A stretch of 23,163 nucleotides of DNA from NCBI GenBank assembly GCA_016840125.1, contig JAEOSY010000005.1:1-23163 (forward strand), in the 5' to 3' direction. The notes beneath the pieces are model-generated. The model saw only the letters and a program-made list of their open reading frames with translations. It was not told the origin of the DNA and searched no databases. The stretch comes from Candidatus Helarchaeota archaeon. GTDB taxonomy: Archaea > Asgardarchaeota > Lokiarchaeia > Helarchaeales > HEL-GB-A. Of this stretch, positions 1 to 7,637 are shown piece after piece; position 1 is the stretch's first letter, and every line of letters starts with the position of its first letter. Both the position numbers and the translations under genes were made by a program.

Positions 1-53
1 AATATTTGACTTCAATAATTGACTATTAACCGATTTTCTATAATAAAAAACAC

Positions 54-61
54 AGGAGGTG
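54..61 (+). promoter_or_regulatory. Shine-Dalgarno site without a following ATG
   Basis: AGGAGGTG lies eight bases before the ATA at 69. It is the best ribosome binding site in the first kilobase, and its intactness argues that the ATA was an ATG until recently, or that translation still starts at ATA. A TATA-like stretch (tctataataaaa, about 37-48) lies just upstream. Confidence 0.5.
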
Positions 62-68
62 AATAAAA

Positions 69-551
69 ATAGGAAAAGCAGCTGCAGCGGGAATTATTGT
101 TGCACTGATTGCAGGAACCGCGATTGGGTATTACGTGTTGCCTATGGTTTTTCCAACCCGGCAGACTTACTTCACCGATCAAAGCACATCAAATTATAGC
201 ATGACTATTTCTTGAACCACCATACCAGGTTTAGTGATAAATTTGACAACCCAAACGGGAGATTCACTAGAGCTCTCCTTTACTTGTCTTGTAACTTGGC
301 AGCTCAGTTCTGGTGCAGGTATCCTAATAGCACAGTTTGAATTCGCAATAGATGGACTCCGTGATACAATGATGTATGTTTTAAGTGATAAGGGTGAAAC
401 AGCTGGAACTTATGGAATTGGCGTTGCATATCGGTACCGTGCTACGGAGCTCGCCCCAGGCGCTCATAATATCACCGTAGAAGTTGTCCTAGGGGGTAGT
501 GCTTCGAGTTGTAGACTTGAAAATATGTTCCTCTCAGTTCAAATCATCTAA
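69..551 (+). pseudogene. Small membrane-anchored secreted protein, broken by ATA start and in-frame TGA
   Basis: One reading frame runs from 69 to 551 and is interrupted only by a TGA at 213-215. A strong AGGAGGTG ribosome binding site (54-61) sits at normal spacing before codon 69, but that codon is ATA instead of ATG. The first ~20 residues (IGKAAAAGIIVALIAGTAIGYY) form a glycine/alanine-rich signal anchor, followed by a short serine/threonine-rich linker. The TGA falls next, and the frame continues as a beta-rich domain (IPGLVINLTTQ..., SFTCLVTWQLS, APGAHNITVEVV) ending in LSVQII. The protein style on both sides is continuous, so this is one gene of about 160 residues. Both defects can be explained by a G-to-A change at a third codon position (ATG to ATA, TGG to TGA). 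A shorter product starting at GTG 234 would lack the anchor. Function is not recognised; it resembles small extracytoplasmic proteins common in Asgard genomes. Confidence 0.6.
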
Positions 552-559
552 AATATTTC

Positions 560-569
560 CCCTTTTTTT
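560..569 (+). terminator. T-run terminator after the 69-551 gene
   Basis: A C-run followed by seven T residues lies ten bases after the stop at 551. Archaeal termination commonly uses such T-runs without a strong hairpin. It also marks the boundary with the convergent gene ending at 648. Confidence 0.35.
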
Positions 570-647
570 GTATTCTGGTTTAAAAGCCGGCTTCTAAGAA
601 ATTTAACCTATCCAACTATGATTTCTCATATCCATAGTCAAGAGCAA

Positions 648-1499
648 TTAAACAACGCTCTCAATGAATTTGAGATATTCGATACATTCCTTCGCATATA
701 GGTCGGCATCGGGACGTGTGCCTTTGAGGCTCTCATAGACATCTGCCCCAGTCGGGGGTAACGGTTCACATGCCATCGCGCCCACATAATCGATATCTTG
801 GAGAGCGCGAAAGATCTCAAACCAATCGGTCTGTCCACGTCCCGTAGACTTCCGATTGGAATCCGCCACATGAAAGTGAACTACATCCTTATTGGCCAGT
901 CGAATTGCTTGACCATTATTGTCCTCCTCAATGCTCGTATGGAAGAAATCCAACATCAATTTCACTTGGGAATGGTTGGTTTGCTTGAGTAGTTCGAGCG
1001 CTTGCTCGCATCGCTGCAAGAAAGCATTTTCATACCGATTAATGGGTTCAATCACAAACAGTACTTTCCCTACCGATTTAGCATGGTCACCTAGTTCTTG
1101 TAATGCATTCACACAGAGCTTTTGATTTGCTTCCGTCCAACCATCAGTCACATTGGCCACCCCCGAGGGGACAGTTAACACGAGTTTCGCTCCTAAATCC
1201 TCTCCAATTTTGAGACTGGCTTTGAGATATTCAAGTGTCCGTTTGATCACATCTTCATCTTTATCAATTAGATTGCGTCGCTTGGATTTCTCTGCAGCGC
1301 CCGTCATCATCGTGGCGCAGGAACTGCATGCAAGTTTATACTTTTTCATATAGTTGCGTACTTGTGTAATATCAAACTTTTCAGGCGCCGTAATCATCAG
1401 TTCAATCGCGTCATAACCATATTTCTGAAGCCGAATGAACTGTTTTTCAAGAGATTCTTCACCATATATCCAATTTGAGATACTATAGGTAATTTTCAT
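648..1499 (-). CDS. Sugar phosphate isomerase/epimerase, D-tagatose 3-epimerase-like TIM barrel
   Basis: The 283-residue product belongs to the xylose isomerase-like TIM-barrel superfamily (AP endonuclease 2 fold) and is the usual length for ketose 3-epimerases. The four metal ligands of that family fall at the expected spacing: Glu151 in IEPINRYEN, Asp184 in MLDFFHTS, His210 in HFHVADSNR and Glu245 in ACEPL. Arg216 matches the substrate-binding arginine after the histidine. The protein is cytoplasmic, with no signal peptide. It is the second gene of an operon, 16 bases after the corrinoid protein gene, so its substrate may relate to methyl-group metabolism rather than ordinary sugar catabolism; inosose or hydroxypyruvate isomerase-like activity cannot be excluded. 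Fold and metal site are secure; the substrate is unknown. Confidence 0.85.
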   Translation of the reverse strand: MKITYSISNWIYGEESLEKQFIRLQKYGYDAIELMITAPEKFDITQVRNYMKKYKLACSSCATMMTGAAEKSKRRNLIDKDEDVIKRTLEYLKASLKIGEDLGAKLVLTVPSGVANVTDGWTEANQKLCVNALQELGDHAKSVGKVLFVIEPINRYENAFLQRCEQALELLKQTNHSQVKLMLDFFHTSIEEDNNGQAIRLANKDVVHFHVADSNRKSTGRGQTDWFEIFRALQDIDYVGAMACEPLPPTGADVYESLKGTRPDADLYAKECIEYLKFIESVV

Positions 1500-1515
1500 C
1501 TTCTCTCAACCTTCT

Positions 1516-2175
1516 TTATTTCGCTTCTTCGATTAAAAGCCGAGCAATTTGCACCGCTTTCACGGCATCATCGGCATAGGCATCTGCCTTTACCTTTCGG
1601 GCATATTCTTCGGTTACAGGGGCGCCCCCCACCATGACTTTGACCTGATCCCGAAGCCCGAGTTCTTTCAACTTTTTAATAACGGTGCTGAAGTAAGGGA
1701 TAGTCGTAGATATCAGAGCGGACATGCATAGGATATCAGGCTTGACCCGTTGGATTGCTTGGATGAACTTTTGGGCAGGAACTTCGGTTCCTAAATCATA
1801 CACTTTAAACCCTGCCCCTTCCATGAAAAATTTCACTATATTTTTCCCGATATCATGAATATCCCCCTTCACGGTTCCTATAACGACAACAATTTCTTTT
1901 CTAGAACCACCCTCTTGCTTGCGATGGGCTTCAATTGCAGGTTTCAGCACCGCTAACGCATGTTCCATGGCTCGCGCCGCAATAAGAATTTCTGGTAGGT
2001 AATATTCTTGCTTTTGGAACTTTTCTCCTACTACTTCCATCGCTTGAATCAAGCAGTTTAAGCTGTCCATAGGATTTATACTCTGGTTTAATGATTCCTG
2101 GGATATTTGTTGCGCTAATTCCTGATCTCCCTCAATAATTGCCTTTGATAATTTGGGAAAGAGTTGCTCAGCCAT
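1516..2175 (-). CDS. Corrinoid (B12-binding) methyl-carrier protein, MtbC/MttC-like
   Basis: The 219-residue product has the two-part architecture of methyltransferase corrinoid proteins. An N-terminal helical cap (about 1-90, with MEVVGEKFQKQEYYLPEIL) is followed by a Rossmann-like B12 domain (94-219). The cobalt-ligand motif GDIHDIG gives Asp105, His107 and Gly110. Downstream, SALISTT (152-158) and VGGAPV match the conserved SxLxTT and GG segments that hold the dimethylbenzimidazole tail. It would carry a methyl group on cobalt between a substrate-specific methyltransferase and an acceptor. The ATG at 2175 has GGAG about eight bases upstream. It leads a two-gene operon with the epimerase-like protein and faces away from a UroD-type methyltransferase, its likely partner. 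No MtbB, MttB or MtaB homologue is in view, so the methyl donor is unknown. Confidence 0.92.
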   Translation of the reverse strand: MAEQLFPKLSKAIIEGDQELAQQISQESLNQSINPMDSLNCLIQAMEVVGEKFQKQEYYLPEILIAARAMEHALAVLKPAIEAHRKQEGGSRKEIVVVIGTVKGDIHDIGKNIVKFFMEGAGFKVYDLGTEVPAQKFIQAIQRVKPDILCMSALISTTIPYFSTVIKKLKELGLRDQVKVMVGGAPVTEEYARKVKADAYADDAVKAVQIARLLIEEAK

Positions 2176-2314
2176 ATAATTTACTCCTTGAATCTGTTAA
2201 ACTATGAATCTAAATACTAAATAAAAACCTTTTAACCCTAAAAAAAAGTATTTGAAAAGTTAATCAATTACAATGATAATGAACATCACCACTTATTTTA
2301 TTGTGGTTATGATT

Positions 2315-2337
2315 TGCGCAAAATTCTGGTTTGCGCA
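2315..2337. repeat. 8-bp inverted repeat (hairpin) beside TnpB remnant
   Basis: TGCGCAAA (2315-2322) and TTTGCGCA (2330-2337) are perfect reverse complements separated by seven bases. The first copy also reads as part of an ATTTGCGCAAAAT near-palindrome. It lies 65-90 bases before the transposase remnant, where IS200/IS605-type elements keep a subterminal hairpin. It could instead be an operator for the corrinoid operon whose start is 140 bases away on the other strand. Confidence 0.5.
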
Positions 2338-2401
2338 TTTAGGTTGGGCAGATTTATAACTGATGGTCGCGTACTCTCTTATGATTTGTATTTGAGGGTA
2401 G

Positions 2402-2701
2402 AATTTAAAGAGTATTAAGACAGTTCGCCTCACTTCTCGACCATTGACCCGACATAAATATACCCAAGTCGCCCGCACTATCTCCAGCTTTAAGGCGTCG
2501 GTGAACTTCTTGATCGCGAAGTGTGTGGAGAATCCGCTATTTCAGAAAACGTCCAAGAAGGGAATTACCTCTTATAATTATTCCTCGTACCCCACCATTC
2601 GCAAAAGCTTTTATCATGAGTGGAAAGCGAAGTTTTCAGGTATCCATACTCACTACTGCCACTCCACCGCCCGAGTCACGAAGGAGATCTTAAGACGGTA
2701 A
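2402..2701 (+). pseudogene. TnpB-like (IS605/IS607 OrfB) N-terminal remnant
   Basis: An open frame from 2402 (TAG just before it, no ATG) to the TAA at 2699-2701 encodes about 99 residues that look like the N-terminal part of an archaeal OrfB/TnpB protein. Features are a basic SIKTVRLTSRPLTRHKY start, the NFLIAKCVENPLF helix, a YSSYPTIRKSFYHEWKAKF segment and HTHYCHSTARVTKEILRR. Intact TnpB is about 400 residues; the whole RuvC nuclease part with its D-E-D residues and the zinc finger is missing. An ATT (2414) stands where a start might have been (I-K-T-V). The fragment fills the region between the two divergent methyl-transfer genes. Family assignment rests on recalled similarity of this N-terminal segment. 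Confidence 0.6.
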
Positions 2702-2813
2702 TCAAAATTCCATTTCCTTTCGGTTCAACTTATTTTCTTTGGATTGTTCAAGAAGTAATATATTTAGAGATGTATGAAGGTATTATTTTTGAATAAAATG
2801 TGGAGAAATTAAA

Positions 2814-4010
2814 ATGGTTACGAAACGGGATCGCGTCTTAAGGGCACTGAATCGAGAGGAACCAGATCGTGTCCCCATGTTTGAACTAATGGCGACCCCA
2901 GCTAGTCGAGCTGGGGCATATGGTACAAAGATGTTAGGTATGCTTCAGAATCGCGCAAGGGGACCTATCTTGAATAAAATAATAAAGGGTATCTGGACAC
3001 TCTTACAGAGAAAAAGGCGGGTATTAATCTTACGTAGAGTTGGAGCATTAATTGCAACTATGGTTAATATTGGGTTGATGCAGAACGCAGTACGTTATGA
3101 CCTAGATGCCGCATCTATTTTTCTTGCACCTATAGCCACTAATGGAGACGTCACATCACTTGAACACTACCAGGATGAGTATGGGCGAGTTAATAAAATC
3201 TCAGGGGAAGGGGTTCTTTGGTATGATGGGGGTAGATTGAATAGTCACGAAGCCCTCGATGAATTGGGGTTCCCAAATCCGCTAGATCCGTTTCGCCTTC
3301 AGTGTATGGATAAGGCCCTTGAAATCGCGGAGAAGAATGGAATCTTCGTTATGCCTTGCATCGGTGGTATGATGGAGGTTTTGTATGAAGGGGTTGGGAT
3401 GGAGAAATTCTTCTATCTCCTATACGATGACCCCAGCTTTATTCGCCGGATCATGGATTTGCAAAAAAGATTCTTGATCGAGTTAGCCAAATATCTAATT
3501 GATGAACGAGGTATAGAAGCAATCATCTTTGGGGATGATTCAGCCTACAAAAGTGGTCCTATGATGAGCGTCAAGCATTTTGAACAATACGTTTTTCCGC
3601 GCTATAAATCCATTTTCAATACAGTGCATAAGCGGGGCGCGAAAGCAATCATCCATTCAGACGGGGACACGCGGCTTATCCTCCCGGGGTGGATCAAAGC
3701 AGGGGTAGATGCCGTGCATCCATGGGAGCCAACTTCGGGTTGGCGGTTGAGCGAAGCCAAGGATGCGTGGGGTGATAAAATCTGCATCCTCGGGAATATT
3801 GATTGTAATACCCTAACTTATGGGCCCGACTCGAGAATTCAGCGCGAGGTCATCGAAGCGATTCGCGATGCTGGACCCGGAGGAGGCTATATTATGTCTT
3901 CGGGGAACTCCATTCATTTTGGTATCAAACCCGAGCATTTTCAGGTGATGATCGATACGTGTCGGAAATATGGAACGTACCCGCTTCAAATTCCAGAAAA
4001 ATATAGATAG
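2814..4010 (+). CDS. Uroporphyrinogen decarboxylase-family methyltransferase (MtaA/MtbA-like fold)
   Basis: The 398-residue product has the UroD barrel, recognisable from the TKRDRVLRALNREEPDRVP start, the GDDSAYKSGPMMS segment (240-252), HSDGD (281-285), HPWEPTSGW (302-310), LGNID (326-330) and PGGGYIMSSGNSIHFG near the C-terminus. True HemE enzymes carry an N-terminal RQAGR substrate motif, which is absent; the DRVPMFELM start is that of the methyltransferase branch, which moves methyl groups between corrinoid proteins and thiols such as coenzyme M. The HxC zinc motif of MtaA is replaced by His281-Ser-Asp283, so the acceptor or metal site may differ. The ATG at 2814 has GGAGA seven bases upstream. 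It faces away from the corrinoid protein gene, suggesting they act together. Confidence 0.85.
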   Translation: MVTKRDRVLRALNREEPDRVPMFELMATPASRAGAYGTKMLGMLQNRARGPILNKIIKGIWTLLQRKRRVLILRRVGALIATMVNIGLMQNAVRYDLDAASIFLAPIATNGDVTSLEHYQDEYGRVNKISGEGVLWYDGGRLNSHEALDELGFPNPLDPFRLQCMDKALEIAEKNGIFVMPCIGGMMEVLYEGVGMEKFFYLLYDDPSFIRRIMDLQKRFLIELAKYLIDERGIEAIIFGDDSAYKSGPMMSVKHFEQYVFPRYKSIFNTVHKRGAKAIIHSDGDTRLILPGWIKAGVDAVHPWEPTSGWRLSEAKDAWGDKICILGNIDCNTLTYGPDSRIQREVIEAIRDAGPGGGYIMSSGNSIHFGIKPEHFQVMIDTCRKYGTYPLQIPEKYR

Positions 4011-4058
4011 GAGTTTAATGGCTTTCTCTTAAACTCCAATTCGGGCATTAATATTGAA

Positions 4059-4421
4059 TTATCCTACATTTGGATCATTCTGAAAAATCTTTAAAGCTGC
4101 CTTGGGGCTCTCAAAAATTGGAATTAGTGCAGTACCAGCACTGCCCCAGATACTTTCAAAAGCGGGTTTAAATCGAACCGGAATTGAAGATAATCCCATT
4201 TGCCCACCAGCTTTTTGCAGTGCTCTACCCGTATTGAGGAGTTTTCCAATGCCTGAGCTCCCGATAAATTCGATCCCTGTCAAATCTACGAGTACCTGCG
4301 TTTTCCCGGATTTAAGCATACTTGTTAGTTTCTCTTCTAGAATCATGGCTGCCTTTTCGTCCACACGTCCGTCTATTCTGGCAATAGTTATATTTCCCTC
4401 TGAAGTTATTTTAATATTCAT
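4059..4421 (-). CDS. STAS-domain protein (anti-sigma-factor antagonist type)
   Basis: This 120-residue single-domain protein matches the STAS fold of SpoIIAA/RsbV. Strand ITIARIDGRVD (11-21) is followed by a helix and then VDLTGIEFIGSSGIGKLL (45-62). In SpoIIAA the second serine of the DSSG loop is the phosphorylation site; here that position is Ser56, with Gly54 in place of the usual aspartate. Bacterial relatives switch partners according to phosphorylation by an HPK-type kinase; no kinase or phosphatase partner is in this window and archaea lack sigma factors, so the partner is unknown. GGTGAT lies about four bases before the ATG at 4421. It diverges from the GH13 gene across a 105-base shared region. 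Fold assignment is firm, role unknown. Confidence 0.85.
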   Translation of the reverse strand: MNIKITSEGNITIARIDGRVDEKAAMILEEKLTSMLKSGKTQVLVDLTGIEFIGSSGIGKLLNTGRALQKAGGQMGLSSIPVRFKPAFESIWGSAGTALIPIFESPKAALKIFQNDPNVG

Positions 4422-4481
4422 AATATCACCTAATTTTTTTATTAGCTTTAGTTACTACAGTTTTTTTTGAATCTTATATCC

Positions 4482-4518
4482 TTTTATACCTCGTAGAAAT
4501 AGTTTCAATTCAGTGGTG
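4482..4518 (+). promoter_or_regulatory. Promoter and ribosome binding site of the GH13 gene
   Basis: A TATA-like TTTTATA (4482-4488) lies about 40 bases before the GH13 start, and GGTGAT (4513-4518) sits eight bases before the ATG. The same GGTGAT sequence precedes the divergent STAS gene. Confidence 0.4.
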
Positions 4519-4526
4519 ATAGTATA

Positions 4527-6230
4527 ATGGTAAAAAATGCGGAAGACCTTCCTTGGTGGAAAAAAACGGTAGTCTATCAAATCTATCCCCGATCATACAA
4601 GGACTCCACAGGTAATGGGATCGGTGATTTGAAGGGAATTATTTCAAAATTAGATTATATTCAGGATTTAGGGGTAGAGACCATCTGGTTCAGCCCGTTT
4701 TATCCTTCGCCGACAGATAAACCCTACAAGGAGCATGATTGTGGCTATGATATTAAAGATTATCGCGATATTAATCCAGAATACGGGACGATGGATACAT
4801 TTGATGAACTGTTGGAGGAGATGCACGGTCGAGGGCTGAAAATGATGTTGGATATGGTGATGAATCACACATCCAGCGAGCACCCATGGTTCAAAGAATC
4901 CCGCTCGAGTAGGGATAATCCGAAACGGGATTGGTACATTTGGCGGGACGGGAAGAAACCTAAGGGGAAAAAAGCCCCGACCAATTGGCGTTCAATTACG
5001 GGACATGCATGGGAGTATGACCCCCAAACAGATCAATGGTACTATCACGCGTTCTTACCATTCCAACCAGATTTAAATTATCGGAATCCCGAAGTACAAG
5101 ATGAGATGCTCGATACTGTTCGGTTTTGGTTGAAAAAAGGGGTGGATGGATACCGCTTAGACATATTTCAAGCCTTATTTGTTGATGCGGAATTCCGAGA
5201 TGCCCCTCTATCACGGCATCTGGTCTCAGAAGATTTGGATATTCTCTTTCGAAAATACTCTGGCGTGACCTTACACCACTTAGATACGATCGAATTTGCG
5301 AAGAAGTTGAGAGCCACCATCGATGAGTTTTCCGGGAAGTTTATGGTGGGCGAAATAATGGCATCGTATGAAACGCTGAAAAAATATCTGGGCGATATCA
5401 CGGAGGATGGGACAAACTATGATGGGTTAAATTTAGTTTTTCTTTTCAATTCCACATCCGCGTCAATGAAGGCGAAAAGCTTTAAAAAATTGATAAAGGA
5501 TTATGAGGAGTGGTGTCCCTACCCGTATATCCCTACGTGGGTGTTTGGGAACCATGATCAAATGCGACGGATTTCTAGAAGGGGTAATAACATTGAAAAG
5601 GCAAAATTAAATGCAGCCTTGGAATTAACGGTACGAGGTGTCCCCTTTATCTATTATGGGGAAGAGATTGGGATGCAAAATGTATTTATTCCAAAGAAAG
5701 AAAGTCGAGATGCCATCTCGTACACCTACGGGTGGGTTCCCCAATTCCTTCGGAATATTATCAAAAAGTTCGGACTCTTGATCAATCGAGATGAGTGTCG
5801 CACCCCCATGCAGTGGGATTCCTCTGAAAATGCGGGATTTAGCCCAGCAGGGGTTGAAACCTGGCTTCCAGTCCATCCTGACTTTAAAGATCGGAATGCT
5901 CAAGTGGAGGAAGAGGATTCGGATTCGTTACTTCATTGCTACAGGCGGTTTCTCAAGGCCCGAAAGGAAACGCCCGCATTGAATGCAGGGAGTATAGAAC
6001 TTTTGGATTTGAAAAAGGCGCCTAAATCCTTGCTTGCTTACAAAAGAAAAGTGGTTGCAAATGGTGGGGAACAGATCGTTGATGTTTTTCTAAATTTCAG
6101 TAAAAAGTCGGTAAAATTTACTAACCCTATTCAAAGTTCGCAGGTATTGGTCTCAACAACAATTAAATCGAACCCTGTGGATGGGAATGACCTTGTACTT
6201 ACTCCGTGGGAAGGTCTAGTGCTGAAATAA
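4527..6230 (+). CDS. GH13 alpha-glucosidase (oligo-1,6-glucosidase-like)
   Basis: The 567-residue cytoplasmic enzyme has the size and order of GH13 alpha-glucosidases. The barrel starts with WWKKTVVYQIYPRSYKD; region I is DMVMNHTS (109-116); region V is QPDLN (180-184), typical of the oligo-1,6-glucosidase subgroup; region II GYRLD gives the nucleophile Asp212; region III VGEIM gives the acid/base Glu276; region IV GNHDQ gives Asp344. A C-terminal beta domain follows, from about 480. It should release glucose from the non-reducing ends of short alpha-glucans, isomaltose or sucrose-like substrates; trehalose synthase or sucrose phosphorylase-type activity is less likely. There is no signal peptide, which suggests work on internal storage glucans or imported oligosaccharides. 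GGTGAT precedes the ATG. The neighbours do not identify a sugar pathway. Confidence 0.92.
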   Translation: MVKNAEDLPWWKKTVVYQIYPRSYKDSTGNGIGDLKGIISKLDYIQDLGVETIWFSPFYPSPTDKPYKEHDCGYDIKDYRDINPEYGTMDTFDELLEEMHGRGLKMMLDMVMNHTSSEHPWFKESRSSRDNPKRDWYIWRDGKKPKGKKAPTNWRSITGHAWEYDPQTDQWYYHAFLPFQPDLNYRNPEVQDEMLDTVRFWLKKGVDGYRLDIFQALFVDAEFRDAPLSRHLVSEDLDILFRKYSGVTLHHLDTIEFAKKLRATIDEFSGKFMVGEIMASYETLKKYLGDITEDGTNYDGLNLVFLFNSTSASMKAKSFKKLIKDYEEWCPYPYIPTWVFGNHDQMRRISRRGNNIEKAKLNAALELTVRGVPFIYYGEEIGMQNVFIPKKESRDAISYTYGWVPQFLRNIIKKFGLLINRDECRTPMQWDSSENAGFSPAGVETWLPVHPDFKDRNAQVEEEDSDSLLHCYRRFLKARKETPALNAGSIELLDLKKAPKSLLAYKRKVVANGGEQIVDVFLNFSKKSVKFTNPIQSSQVLVSTTIKSNPVDGNDLVLTPWEGLVLK

Positions 6231-6265
6231 TTGGATTTGAAAGCCTCATACTGGGAATAAGTTCG

Positions 6266-6282
6266 TGAAGAAAAAAAAGAGG
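6266..6282 (-). terminator. T-run downstream of the beta-helix frame on the minus strand
   Basis: On the minus strand the sequence shortly past the stop at 6294 reads C-rich and then a run of T residues (A-run 6270-6278 on the plus strand). This is the arrangement of an archaeal intrinsic terminator and supports the idea that a transcribed gene once ended here. Confidence 0.3.
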
Positions 6283-6293
6283 GGGTATTATTT

Positions 6294-6674
6294 TTACGGT
6301 GGCCCAAAGTTATTGATGGTGCTGTCAGCCGACTCGTAGTACCCATTACCCGCATAGATATTTAACCAATTGAGCGTGGAGCTGTTGATGACATTGGCGT
6401 AGGAGGTTGAATAGAGCTCGATTTCTTCGCACGTCGTATTCGAGATGGTGACATTATTATTACCGCCCGCATAGATCTGGAAAATATCTGAATAGTAGGC
6501 GGTTAAATTGGCGTCGTTCCAGAGGTATAAAGTGTTCAGGTAGTCTGAAACATTGCAGAAGATGAGAGTTATGTTGGCGGAATTATACCCTTGAAGCCCA
6601 CTGACGGCGCTCGTATTACTGAGAGTTAGGCTCGCATTATTCCATACGTAATATACGTAGTTATATCTCAACAA
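6294..6674 (-). pseudogene. C-terminal remnant of a beta-helix surface protein
   Basis: The frame encodes about 126 residues rich in Asn, Ser, Thr and Tyr with a loose 18-23-residue repeat: a short hydrophobic strand, a turn with N or G, then the next strand (for example ASLTLSNTS, ANITLIFCNVS, ANLTAYYSD, NNVTISNTT, ANVINSSTL). This is the look of a right-handed parallel beta-helix. Many N-x-S/T sequons point to an exported protein, yet there is no signal peptide and no good start: the first usable codon is a TTG directly after a TAA, and only about 50 bases separate it from the divergent SDR gene. Intact members are several hundred residues long, so this is probably the 3' end of a lost gene. 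Confidence 0.45.
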
Positions 6675-6730
6675 TTAAAAGTACTCCATATAATAGTTAC
6701 GTAAAGCACCGTTTGAAGTGGTAAATTACA

Positions 6731-7624
6731 ATGAGTGAAGAATTTTACGATATGACGGGAAAAGTCATTATTCTTACAGGTGCCAATTCCGGGATCGGGA
6801 AAAGATCAACCATAGCTTTAGCGAAGCTTGGGGCAACGGTTATTATGGCATGCCGGAGCCAAGAGCGCGGCGAGAAAGCGCTCTCAGAGGTTAAAGAAAT
6901 AACTGGAAGCGAGAAAGTCGAGTTGATGCTCGTCGACATGTCACTTCAAAGGTCGATTCGAGATTTTGTGAAAAAATTCAAAGAGAAGTACGAAAATCTC
7001 CATGTATTGATCCATAATGCGGCGAATTTTGATCAGCGTATGAAAAGAGTGAACCTGACAGAGGATGGAGTTGAGGTTATCTTCGCCACGAATCATCTAG
7101 GACCATTTCTAATGACCCATCTGCTGCTCGATACGCTAAAAGCGAGCGCTCCATCTCGGATCATCAATGTTTCAAGTCGAGGATTATCGTTCTTTCCGCG
7201 GATGACGATCCATTTTGATGACCTATACCAACAGAAACGGAAGAAATTCTCAGTCATGCGAGCATATTACCACAGCAAGATGGCCCATGTGATGTTCACC
7301 TACGATTTAGCACGTAAGTTGGAAGGAACTGGTGTGACGGTGAATGTAATTCGGGTACCGAATGTGAAAATTGATTGGGAACGGCTCGATGGGATCTCAA
7401 AGTTAAAGCGCGGCATATACCATATTAAGCGCTCGTTTGGGATCACCCCTGAGAAAATGGCGGAAACCTACGTTTATCTTGCATGTGATCCCGAACTCGA
7501 AACGGTGACCGGGAAAATATTCTCCAATAAAAACAAGGAAGTCAAGAGTAGTAAGAGATCTTACGATGAAGACGTGTGGGATCGATTATGGGATCTCAGT
7601 GAAAAATTAACGGGGCTTAAATGA
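6731..7624 (+). CDS. Short-chain dehydrogenase/reductase, retinol dehydrogenase-like
   Basis: The 297-residue classical SDR carries TGANSGIG (16-23) for the dinucleotide, CRS (41-43) whose arginine favours NADP(H), NAA (96-98), NHLGPF (121-126), a catalytic serine in INVSSR (145-150) and the YxxxK pair Tyr179/Lys183. It resembles the WW-oxidoreductase/retinol dehydrogenase branch in the ACRSQERGEKAL and NHLGPFLMTHLLLD segments. After the active site the usual HPG motif is replaced by RVPNVKID, so cofactor or substrate contacts there may be altered. The reaction would be reversible oxidation of an alcohol or reduction of a carbonyl, substrate unknown. GTGG before the ATG gives a weak ribosome site. 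It stands alone on this strand. Confidence 0.88.
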   Translation: MSEEFYDMTGKVIILTGANSGIGKRSTIALAKLGATVIMACRSQERGEKALSEVKEITGSEKVELMLVDMSLQRSIRDFVKKFKEKYENLHVLIHNAANFDQRMKRVNLTEDGVEVIFATNHLGPFLMTHLLLDTLKASAPSRIINVSSRGLSFFPRMTIHFDDLYQQKRKKFSVMRAYYHSKMAHVMFTYDLARKLEGTGVTVNVIRVPNVKIDWERLDGISKLKRGIYHIKRSFGITPEKMAETYVYLACDPELETVTGKIFSNKNKEVKSSKRSYDEDVWDRLWDLSEKLTGLK

Positions 7625-7637
7625 AAAAGAAAAAGGA

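Noticed and set aside
69..71. Alternative genetic code with ATA as Met and TGA as Trp
   Set aside because: Long conserved genes here (GH13, mutase, MeaB) use TGG for Trp and have no in-frame TGA, and TGA serves as a real stop, for example at 14411.
213..215. TGA read as selenocysteine in the 69-551 gene
   Set aside because: No selenoprotein family resemblance, no obvious SECIS-like hairpin seen in the short 3' region, and the gene also lacks its ATG; a mutated tryptophan codon is simpler.
4102..4470. 122-residue plus-strand frame opposite the STAS gene
   Set aside because: Antisense shadow; the minus-strand frame carries the recognisable STAS loop and a GGTGAT ribosome site.
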